Positions 9,107 through 17,300 of a stretch of 64,000 nucleotides of DNA are shown here, piece by piece. The stretch comes from Pseudomonas sp. v388 (lineage in GTDB: Bacteria > Pseudomonadota > Gammaproteobacteria > Pseudomonadales > Pseudomonadaceae). How positions within the stretch are numbered: position 1 is the first letter of the stretch; the number at the start of each line of letters is the position of its first letter. The position numbers and the translations under genes were made by a program. The notes beneath the pieces were generated by a model that was given only the letters and a program-made list of their open reading frames with translations, had not been told where the DNA came from and did not search any database. The DNA is taken from positions 186,001 to 250,000 of the forward strand of contig NZ_RHQN01000009.1 of assembly GCF_003935425.1 (NCBI RefSeq), given 5' to 3'.

Positions 9107-9906
9107 GACCACTGCGCCCGCAGCATCTGGCGAACCTTGGCCGACGCCGCACGATGACCGGCGCCTAGACGGCCGCTCAGATCCGTACTGCCAGCCTGAA
9201 TATCGCGGATGGCACTCTCCAGCACGGCGCGCACTTGCGTCACATCGTCGGCGTCTGGCTGATCGATCCGGCTGACCGACAGGGTTTCCCACAGCAAACC
9301 CAGGCTGGCATAGCTGTCGATGTCATAAGCCATGGGCGGGATACTGGCGGCGAAGCGTTCCAGATCCTCGACGCTACGTTGCGTGACACGCGCGGCGGAC
9401 GCCTTGCCCATCGCATGAACCATCACGCCGGGGTCGCGCAGTGCGATCAGCCGGTTGGCCTGGTAACCGTGGGCCAGGAATGCACCGGACATGGCTTTAC
9501 CTACCAACAGCCCGATCACTGGATGCCCCGCCAGCCGGGCACGAGCGTAGCTGTCTACCGCACCCGCCAGGGCCTGATGAATGCCCAGTGCCTCTTCGCG
9601 ACGGCCATAGGCCTGGCTCGGTACATCGACGATGGCGACCAGCGCACGCTTTTGTTCATTTGCGCGGTCCAGCTCGACGGCGTCATCCACCGCCTTGGCC
9701 AGCCCCCAGCCTTCCAGCAGGCCGACTTCGCCTTGTTGCGCGCGAGGGAAGCGGTTGCTGGGGTCGGCAACCACTGCCAGAAAACGCGCAGGCACCGTGC
9801 CCAACGCACCGTCGGCAACCTTGAGCGACGCCGGCAGCCCGACCACTTCCGTGGCTGCGGCGCTCAATGCCTTGAACCAGTTCAAACCACGTTGGCTGTC
9901 ACTCAT
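9103..9906 (-). CDS. mdcE: Malonate decarboxylase gamma subunit (MdcE)
   Basis: With MdcD it forms the carboxyl-releasing decarboxylase of the biotin-independent complex, acting on malonyl-S-ACP. 267 aa, crotonase-like carboxyltransferase fold; central GHPVIGLLVGKAMSGAFLAHGYQANRL (near residue 125) is the oxyanion-loop region typical of the family. The start overlaps the mdcD stop by 4 nt and the end overlaps mdcG, showing tight coupling within the operon. Confidence 0.93.
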   Translation of the reverse strand: MSDSQRGLNWFKALSAAATEVVGLPASLKVADGALGTVPARFLAVVADPSNRFPRAQQGEVGLLEGWGLAKAVDDAVELDRANEQKRALVAIVDVPSQAYGRREEALGIHQALAGAVDSYARARLAGHPVIGLLVGKAMSGAFLAHGYQANRLIALRDPGVMVHAMGKASAARVTQRSVEDLERFAASIPPMAYDIDSYASLGLLWETLSVSRIDQPDADDVTQVRAVLESAIRDIQAGSTDLSGRLGAGHRAASAKVRQMLRAQWS

Positions 9907-10754
9907 GACCGGGCTCCTCGATAAAGGCTGCGAACCGTCTGGGGTTCGATCTGCGGCTCAGTGTCCAAGCGCGCCAGGCGTTGCAGGAACAGGTCGTACT
10001 GACCGCTGCGATGTTCGGCGGGCACGCCCTGTTTCAGCCAGCCTGCCACCTGGACCTGAATCGCCTCGACGTCGTCAGCGGCGAAACCGTCCACCAGGCC
10101 GGTGGCAAAACGCTGTTCACCGCCGGTCAGGCTCCAGATGAACGGCCGGTCGCGGGAGTCGTATTCGTCGATGCCGGCTTCCTGCTCGATGACCTGCGGG
10201 CCGTTGAGACCCAGCCGCGCTTCTTGAGTCACCAGCAAATAGCTGCACAACCCGGCGGCGATGGACATGCCGCCAAAGCAGCCGACACTGCCCGCCACCA
10301 CGCCGATCACTGGCTGGTACTGGCGCAAATCGACAATAGCCGCATGAATCTCGGCGATTGCCGCCAAGCCCAGGTTGGCTTCCTGCAAACGCACACCGCC
10401 GGTTTCCAGCAACAGGATCGCGGCCGTCGGAATGCCGTTGCGGTTGTCCTCGGCCGCCAGTTCCAGCGCGCCCGCCATCTTGGCGCCGCCGACCTCGCCC
10501 ATGCTGCCGCCCTGAAAGGCACCTTCAATGGCGGCGATGACTACCGGCAATCCGCCTGCCGTGCCTTTGGCGACCACCACACCGTCGTCGGCCTGCGGCA
10601 CAACACCCTGCTTCTCCAGCCAGGGCGACATGACTCGGTCGAACGGGTCGAGCAGCTCACGAAAACTGCCGTGATCCAGCAGGGCCTTGGCCCGCTGGCG
10701 AGCACCCAGTTCGATGAAACTGTGTTGATTGAGCAAACGAGTGCTGTCAGTCAT
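9903..10754 (-). CDS. mdcD: Malonate decarboxylase beta subunit (MdcD)
   Basis: Partner of MdcE in decarboxylating malonyl-S-ACP to acetyl-S-ACP. 283 aa, related to the acetyl-CoA carboxylase beta/carboxyltransferase fold: the Gly-rich GAFQGGSMGEVGGAKMAGALELA near residue 80 and GVVAGSVGCFGGMSIAAGLC near residue 155 resemble the acyl-CoA binding elements. The start overlaps the mdcC 3' end by 8 nt (10747-10754). Confidence 0.94.
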   Translation of the reverse strand: MTDSTRLLNQHSFIELGARQRAKALLDHGSFRELLDPFDRVMSPWLEKQGVVPQADDGVVVAKGTAGGLPVVIAAIEGAFQGGSMGEVGGAKMAGALELAAEDNRNGIPTAAILLLETGGVRLQEANLGLAAIAEIHAAIVDLRQYQPVIGVVAGSVGCFGGMSIAAGLCSYLLVTQEARLGLNGPQVIEQEAGIDEYDSRDRPFIWSLTGGEQRFATGLVDGFAADDVEAIQVQVAGWLKQGVPAEHRSGQYDLFLQRLARLDTEPQIEPQTVRSLYRGARS

Positions 10755-11046
10755 TGCCGATCTCCTCGAAGCCCTGTTCCAGGCGCAGACGCACCACGCC
10801 GGGAGTGGCGCCGAAGTCGTGGATCTCGATGCTGCATGCCGGTGGGGTCTGTTCGTTGAACATGCGCTCGAACAAGTGCTTCCAGCGCAACGAGGCGCCG
10901 TTCACGGACGTGACCACCGAGATCGCCAGCTTGCCCGGCTGGCCGGGCTCGATCAGCACTTCCAGGTCGCCGGAGCCTACGCAGCCCACCAGCGCTCGGT
11001 TGCGCGGCGGTTGTCCGGCGCTGAATTCAAAAGACAGGGTTTCCAT
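10747..11046 (-). CDS. mdcC: Malonate decarboxylase acyl carrier protein (delta subunit, MdcC)
   Basis: Small carrier protein, 99 aa, that bears the dephospho-CoA-derived prosthetic group. Serine 25 in VGSGDLEVL is the expected attachment residue, the same position reported for the Klebsiella protein. Acetyl and malonyl groups ride on this thiol during turnover. It begins where mdcB ends (overlap of 1 nt) and overlaps mdcD. Confidence 0.95.
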   Translation of the reverse strand: METLSFEFSAGQPPRNRALVGCVGSGDLEVLIEPGQPGKLAISVVTSVNGASLRWKHLFERMFNEQTPPACSIEIHDFGATPGVVRLRLEQGFEEIGND

Positions 11047-11921
11047 CAGGCATTCCTCGCAACACGGCCGAGCGCAGGCTCCAGGCCATCGATGAACAGG
11101 CAGGCGGCGAGCAAATCGGCAGCGCCACCGGGTGACGCATTGAGCGCCAGCAGTTGCTGATCCAGCTCATGCAGGCAGCGGCGGCCAGGCAAGCTGGCGC
11201 TGCCGCCGGCATCCAGAACCCGCTGAGCGCCCTGCTGCATGGCCGTCAGCCCTTGCAAACCTGCGCGATACAACACGCAGGTATCCGCCAGGCGGGTCAT
11301 GATTGCCAACAGCGCGTCGAGCCGGGCGTTCTGCTCGCCACTGCCAGCCTTGCGGCTGGCTTTCAAGCGCGGCAAACCGAAGTCGATCACGGCGGGAAAG
11401 CCCTGCTGCGCCTGTTCGCGAGCGCCGCAAGCGCCATAGCGCCGGGCGACCTGTCGGCCATGGCTAAGCGGCGTACCGGCTTTGCGGTCCTGGATCTGCG
11501 CCAGACGTGCGGCGCGCAGGCACAATGCGGCGGGCGACAGGTCATGTGGCGCCAGTGCCGCTGCCGCCACCAGCAAACCCAGCGCCCAGATTGCGCCGCG
11601 ATGCGTGTTCACGCCGTTCGTGGTGGTGAGCATGGCCGCTTCGCCTTCACGCCCGAGCCGGCCGAGGGCTTCGCGTAACGGTTGGCCGATTTCTCCAGAC
11701 TGAATCGCGGCGTCGGCCATCTGCTTAAAGGCAGGCCATAGCGACAATGCCGAGGCATGCATCAAACCCAGATGCAAATCGCTATGCGCACCGCTGCCGC
11801 GCCGGTCCACCAGCGCAGGTTTTGGCGACAGATCCGCTTCGTCGATCAAGGCTTCCACAGCCAGGTCTGCCAATTGTTCGGCGAAAGACGCCGGTTGCAG
11901 GTGTTGCCTGAGTGCACTCAT
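11046..11921 (-). CDS. mdcB: Triphosphoribosyl-dephospho-CoA synthase (MdcB)
   Basis: Makes the prosthetic-group precursor from ATP and dephospho-CoA (CitG/MdcB family), which MdcG then transfers to MdcC. 291 aa. Family motifs seen are [24 protein letters not shown] near residue 45 and [17 protein letters not shown] near residue 100. ATG 11921 is preferred over an upstream in-frame codon because it overlaps the mdcA stop by 1 nt (TGATG). Confidence 0.93.
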   Translation of the reverse strand: MSALRQHLQPASFAEQLADLAVEALIDEADLSPKPALVDRRGSGAHSDLHLGLMHASALSLWPAFKQMADAAIQSGEIGQPLREALGRLGREGEAAMLTTTNGVNTHRGAIWALGLLVAAAALAPHDLSPAALCLRAARLAQIQDRKAGTPLSHGRQVARRYGACGAREQAQQGFPAVIDFGLPRLKASRKAGSGEQNARLDALLAIMTRLADTCVLYRAGLQGLTAMQQGAQRVLDAGGSASLPGRRCLHELDQQLLALNASPGGAADLLAACLFIDGLEPALGRVARNA

Positions 11922-13597
11922 CACCAACTCCTGAATTTGGCGGGCGGGCTGTACAGGCCGCCGGACCACTGCACCAGATCGGCAATGCTCCTGGCCGCCA
12001 GCAGTTCGCGACTGGCGTCGGTGCGGCGGATGCCCAGGTCTTCCGGCAAGGCAATCAGGCCTTCACGGCGCATGCGTGCGGTGTCTTTCGGGTCGTGGCG
12101 CAGGCCGATGGCGGTGACACCAGCGACTGCGGCGATCATCGCCCGGCGCTCTTCAAGGCTGCGCGCCTTGTAGAGGTAGGCGATGCCTTCTTCGGTAAGC
12201 AGATGCGTAACGTCGTCGCCGTAGATCATGATCGGCGCCAGCGGCATGCCGCCTTTGCGCGCCACTTCAACCGCGTCGAGCGTCTCGACGAACGTGGGTT
12301 TGCCGCCTTCCTGGAAAGTTTCGACCATCTGCACCACGAGTTTCTTGCCGCGTTCCAGATACGCCGCCGGCGCGTCGCCCTCAAGCCGACGCATGTCAAG
12401 CCAGGCCGGCGTGGCGTGACGCCGACCGCGCGGGTCGTGGCCCATGTTCGGCGCGCCGCCAAAGCCGGCGAGGCGCCCGCGAGTGACGGTGGACGAATGC
12501 CCGTCGCCATCGACCTGCAAGGTCGCGCCAATGAACAGGTCCACCGCGTATTGCCCGGCCAACTGGCACAGTTGCCGGTTGGAGCGCAGCGAGCCGTCGC
12601 GCCCGGTGAAGAACACGTCCGGGCGTGCGGCGATGTAGTTTTCCATCCCCAACTCAGTGCCGAAACAATGCACGCTCTCGACCCAGCCGCTGTCGATGGC
12701 CGGAATCAGCGTCGGATGCGGGTTAAGCGTCCAGTTGCGGCAGATCTTGCCCTTCAGGCCAAGGGATTCGCCGTACGTCGGCAGGATGAGTTCGATGGCG
12801 GCGGTATTGAAACCGATGCCATGGTTGAGCGACTGGACATTGTGCTTTTCGTAGATACCGCGGATCGCCATCATCGCCATCAGCACGTGCACCGGCTTGA
12901 TGTGGCGCGGGTCGCGGGTGAACAGCGGCTCGATGTAGAACGGCTTGTCGGCCACCACCACGAAATCGACCCATGAAGCCGGGATGTCGACACGCGGCAG
13001 GTCGCTGACGTCGTCCACCAGCTGGTTGACCTGAACGATCACGATGCCGTCGCTGAAGGCGGCCGGTTCGATCAGCGCCGGCGTATCTTCGGTGCTCGGC
13101 CCGGTGTAGATATTCCCGGCCCGGTCGGCCATGAAGCCAGCGGCCAGCACCACGTTGGGAATCAGGTCCACCACCAGGCGGGAATAGAGTTCGATGTAGG
13201 TATGGATCGCGCCGATTTCCAGCAGGCCGTCTTCCAGCAGCTGGCTGATACGCAGGCTCTGGGTGCCGGCAAAGGAGAAGTCCAGTTTGCGCGCGATGCC
13301 TTGTTCGAACAGATCCAGATGCTCGGCCCGCCCGACGCTGGGCATGATCATGTGCAGGTCATGCACCTTGGCCGGATCAACCTTTGCCAGGGCGCGCGAA
13401 AGAAAATCGGCCTGTTTCTGGTTGTTGCCTTCCAGCACCACACGGTCGCCGGAGACCAGCAAGGCTTCCAGCGCCGCGACGATTTTGTCGGTCGGCAACA
13501 CCACGCCATCGGCCAGAGCCCGGACCTGTTCGAGCCGCCGCAGCTTCTCGCTGCGACGACGCGTCCAGCGCGCGTCGGGGGAATTTATAGTTGTCAT
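11921..13597 (-). CDS. mdcA: Malonate decarboxylase alpha subunit (acetyl-ACP:malonate ACP transferase, MdcA)
   Basis: First gene of the operon; exchanges acetyl for malonate on the MdcC carrier. 558 aa, two CoA-transferase-like halves ([18 protein letters not shown] near residue 55; [21 protein letters not shown] near residue 390). ATG 13597 ([11 protein letters not shown]) has GGAG 5 nt upstream, so I prefer it to the in-frame GTG at 13603. The 285-bp gap upstream must hold the operon promoter and MdcR target; I could not assign a specific site. Confidence 0.94.
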   Translation of the reverse strand: MTTINSPDARWTRRRSEKLRRLEQVRALADGVVLPTDKIVAALEALLVSGDRVVLEGNNQKQADFLSRALAKVDPAKVHDLHMIMPSVGRAEHLDLFEQGIARKLDFSFAGTQSLRISQLLEDGLLEIGAIHTYIELYSRLVVDLIPNVVLAAGFMADRAGNIYTGPSTEDTPALIEPAAFSDGIVIVQVNQLVDDVSDLPRVDIPASWVDFVVVADKPFYIEPLFTRDPRHIKPVHVLMAMMAIRGIYEKHNVQSLNHGIGFNTAAIELILPTYGESLGLKGKICRNWTLNPHPTLIPAIDSGWVESVHCFGTELGMENYIAARPDVFFTGRDGSLRSNRQLCQLAGQYAVDLFIGATLQVDGDGHSSTVTRGRLAGFGGAPNMGHDPRGRRHATPAWLDMRRLEGDAPAAYLERGKKLVVQMVETFQEGGKPTFVETLDAVEVARKGGMPLAPIMIYGDDVTHLLTEEGIAYLYKARSLEERRAMIAAVAGVTAIGLRHDPKDTARMRREGLIALPEDLGIRRTDASRELLAARSIADLVQWSGGLYSPPAKFRSW

Positions 13598-13717
13598 GCT
13601 CACTCCACGATTTCGCTGTCGTGGGACACCTTAGGAGCGAAAGGTGCGCAGCATCAATCAAGCAGCAAGCCGGATCGTTACGCTCAGGTTAATGGTCCTC
13701 AGACGGCACAACCCTAC

Positions 13718-13858
13718 TGTAGGAGCGACCTCGGTCGCGAAGAGGCCAGGCCAGCCACTGCATATGCATCGCCTGTCCGGATGCTTTCGCGGACAAGTCC
13801 GCTCCCACGGGGTCTGCGACTCTTCGCGGACAAGCGGAGCGCCGCCCGGTCCCACAGG
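13718..13858. repeat. REP cluster between mdcA and chpC
   Basis: Starts TGTAGGAGCGACCTCGGTCG and contains at least two further GCGGACAAG...GTCC-type arms before ending CCCGGTCCCACAG. Three arms suggest a REP plus a partial extra copy. It separates the mdc operon from the pil/chp operon (same strand) and lies just after chpC, so it may terminate that operon. Confidence 0.75.
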
Positions 13859-13882
13859 CAAGCGCGCTCTTGCAGGGTGCGG

Positions 13883-14350
13883 TTACAACCCCGAATCCAC
13901 CCACCACTGCTCCAGCCCCACCAGGTCCGGGATGCGCGCAACGGTTTCTCCGATCTGCACCGCCGCCAGTTCCAGCTCGGCCAGTGGCACGTCGACGTAG
14001 CTCAGTTGGCTATCGACCTTGCACGACCGTGGAATGCCCTGCACCAGCAAGGCGATGAAGCGCAGGTCGTCGCGCCCGCCCAGGGCGTTGAGCACCACGA
14101 TGCGTGCCCGGCCGCCCACCAGCGTGCGACCGCCGCAGGCGGCTTCGAAGCTGAGCAGCGGCAAGGTCCGTTCGCGCCAGGTGATCGGGCCGAGGTACCA
14201 GGCGGGTGCGTCCGGGTCGGCGCTGCAATCCTGATAGTCGATCAGTTCGGCAACGGCTACGTTGGGCAGCAACAGGCTGCGATCACTGAGCGGCAGCAGC
14301 AGGCCGGTCAGCGTGGTCAGGCGAGTGGCCTGCAATGCGCGTTCAAACAT
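13883..14350 (-). CDS. chpC: CheW-like adaptor ChpC
   Basis: CheW-type coupling protein, 155 aa, at the end of the Pil/Chp chemosensory operon. The single domain has the usual CheW strand pattern (LLLPLSDRSLLLPNVAVAELI; YLGPITWRERTLPLLSFE; RIVVLNAL). It probably links extra receptors to the ChpA kinase; in P. aeruginosa chpC likewise follows the chpA-chpB region. Its ATG overlaps the chpA 3' end by 8 nt, so it is coupled to chpA. Confidence 0.88.
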   Translation of the reverse strand: MFERALQATRLTTLTGLLLPLSDRSLLLPNVAVAELIDYQDCSADPDAPAWYLGPITWRERTLPLLSFEAACGGRTLVGGRARIVVLNALGGRDDLRFIALLVQGIPRSCKVDSQLSYVDVPLAELELAAVQIGETVARIPDLVGLEQWWVDSGL

Positions 14351-17300
14351 TGACCTGGGTCCAGTGGGCGATGCTGTCCAGCAGCATGGATTCCTGATAG
14401 GGCTTGCTCAGGTAGTCGTTGACGCCGATGCTCTTGGCCCGGTCGCGATGCTTCTGGCCGGAGCGTGAGGTGATCATGATGATCGGCAAGTCCCTGAGTC
14501 GTTCGTCGTCGCGAATATGCGCCGCGACTTCGAAGCCGTCCATGCGTGGCATTTCGATGTCCAGCAGCATGACATCGGGGGTGAAGTCCTGCAGCAGGGC
14601 CAGGGCGTCGACGCCGTCCTTGGCGGTGAGGACATGCATGCCATGGCGTTCCAGCAGGCGGCTGGTCACCTTGCGCACCGTTACCGAGTCGTCGACGACT
14701 ATTACCCGCAACGGCCGGGCGTGCTCGATTTCGCTATAAGTCGGGGCGATGAGACCAGCGGCATGCTGGGCCTGCAACCGGCCTTGCAGCACACGGATCT
14801 GCGCCATCAGGTCGAGAATGAACACCACCCGGCCGTCACCCAGAATCGTCGCGCCGGTTACGCCCTGGACCCGTGAGAACTGCGGCCCGAGGTTCTTGAC
14901 CACGATTTCCCGCGAGCCGGCCAGAGCATCGACCTGCACGGCAACCCATTGATCCTGCAAATGCACCAGCAGCACCGGCAGCGGCTGCAACTGCCCGACC
15001 AGGTTCGGTCGGCCGTGGTTGAGCAGTTCGCCGAGATAGCGCAACTCGTAGCTGCGCCCGCCGTATTGGTAGCGCGGCGGGTTGGTCTGGTAGTAAGCCT
15101 CCAGCTCACCGGGCATGACCCGCACGATGCCGTCCACGGTATTGAGCGGCACTGCGTAGTGCTCTTCACCGCAGACCACCATCAGCGCGCGGTTCACCGA
15201 CACCGAGAACGGCAGGCGAATCCGGAAGCGCGTGCCCTTGCCGGGCACCGAGTCGATGACCATCGAGCCGCCCAACTGCTTGACCTCGGCATGCACCACG
15301 TCCATGCCGACGCCACGCCCGGAAATCTGGGTGATGATATCGCTGGTGGAAAAACCGGCCTGGAGGATGAACGGCAGTACCTCGTGGTCGGACAGGTCGG
15401 CGTCGGGATGAATCAGCCCGCGCTTGACGGCCTTGCGGCGCACGGCGGCCAGGTCCACGCCAGGCCCGTCGTCACTCAGCTCGATGACGATGTCTCCGCC
15501 TTCGTGGGTCAGGTTCAGAATGATCAGCCCTTGTTCGGGCTTGCCTGCGGCGATGCGCTTTTCCGTGCTTTCAAGGCCGTGATCGACGGCGTTGCGCAGC
15601 ATGTGTTCCAGCGGCGCGACCATGTGTTCCAGCACGCTGCGGTCCATTTCCCGCTCGGCATTGCCGACTTCGAAACGAACCTTCTTGCCCAGTTCCTGGG
15701 AAACCTGACGCACCACGCGCCGCAAGCGCGGCACCAGGCGTTCGAAAGGCACCATGCGCGTGCGCATCAGGCCTTCCTGCAACTGGGTGTTGACCTTGGC
15801 CTGCCTGGACAGCAGCGTTTCGGCGACCTGGTTGCGGGCGCCGAGGGTTTCCTTGAGGTCCATCAGGTCGGATGCGGACTCGAACAACGCTCGGGACAAC
15901 TGTTGCAGCTGGGAATGGCGGTCCATCTCCAGCGGGTCGAATTCTTCGTAGCCCAGCCGCTCGGCCTGTGCCTGTTCGCGGCTGAGGATGCGCCCCTGGG
16001 TTTCAATGTCCAGGCGGCGCAACTGGTCGCGCATCCGTTCGATGGTGGTTTCCATTTCCGCCAGCGTGGCTTGGGTGTCGAGAATCTGTTGCTCGATGCG
16101 CCCGCGGAAAATCGAGGTTTCACCGGCCAGATTGACCAGATTCTCCAATTGCTCGGCCACCACCTTCACGGTTTCCGGCACGACGCGCTCGGGCTCCGGC
16201 TCGACCGCAGGCGCGGCGGCGACGGGCTCGACCGGCGCAACGACCGTCGGCGCCGGTGCCTGCTCGAGACTGGCCAGCTGGCGAATGCTGTCGATCAGCA
16301 ACGTGGCATCCGGCAGCGGTTTGTCGCAGCGCACTGCATCGAGCATGTCGGCCAGTACGTCATGGCCGCTTTGCAGCAGGCTCATGAGCATCGGGGTTGG
16401 GTGCATGGTCCCGCTCGATAACCCTTCGTACAGCGACTCCAGTTCATGGGCCAGATCGCCGATGGGGCCGATCTCGACCATCCGCGCGCCGCCCTTGAGG
16501 GTGTGCAGGTCGCGCAGCAGGTTCTCGACTTCCAGCAGGTTCTGCGGATCGGCCTGCCAACGTGCAAGGGCAGCGCCGGAGCTTTCGCTGAGGTCGAAGC
16601 CTTCCTCAAGAAATATCTCCAGCAGCTCGGCGTCGCGTTCGGCAGGTTCCTCGGTCGACGTGGCGATCTGCGACGCAGTCTCGCTGTCCGGCAGCACACC
16701 GCCGTCACGCCGATAGGCGACCAGAGCGTCGATCAGCGGTGCAGGATCGGCCAGCGGCTCATGCCGCTGCAGTTGTTCGAGCATGACCGCCAGCTGGTCG
16801 TGGCAGGCAAGCAGCAACTCGCCGAGGCGTGGCGAGCCGCTGCAACGCCGGTCGATCAGGCTTTCGTACAGATTTTCCAGTTCATGCCCCAGATCGCCGA
16901 CCGGCGTCACCGAGGCCATCCGCGCACCGCCTTTGAGAGTATGCAGGTCACGTTGCAGGGCCGACAGCGGCAGCGGGTTTTCCGGATCGTCCAGCCAGCG
17001 ATGCAAGGCCTGCCCTGCGCTATCGAGCAGGTCCATGGCTTCTTCGAGAAAGATTTCGACGATCCCGTCGTCCGGCTCCGAAGCCTCCAGCTCGCCCGCC
17101 TCACGTTCCAGCGTCCGCGTGACGTCGTTCAGCGCGGTGATGCTAGTCGTCAGCCCGCCATCGCGCTTGATCAGGCCGGTCTGCGACGGGTCGAGCGCGT
17201 CGTTCAGCAGTTCGTGCAACGCCCGCACGCATTCGGGGCGCGGGTCGACATTCTGGCCGGCGGCCAGTTGGTCAAGCATGTCGATCAGCGCTTCATGAGC

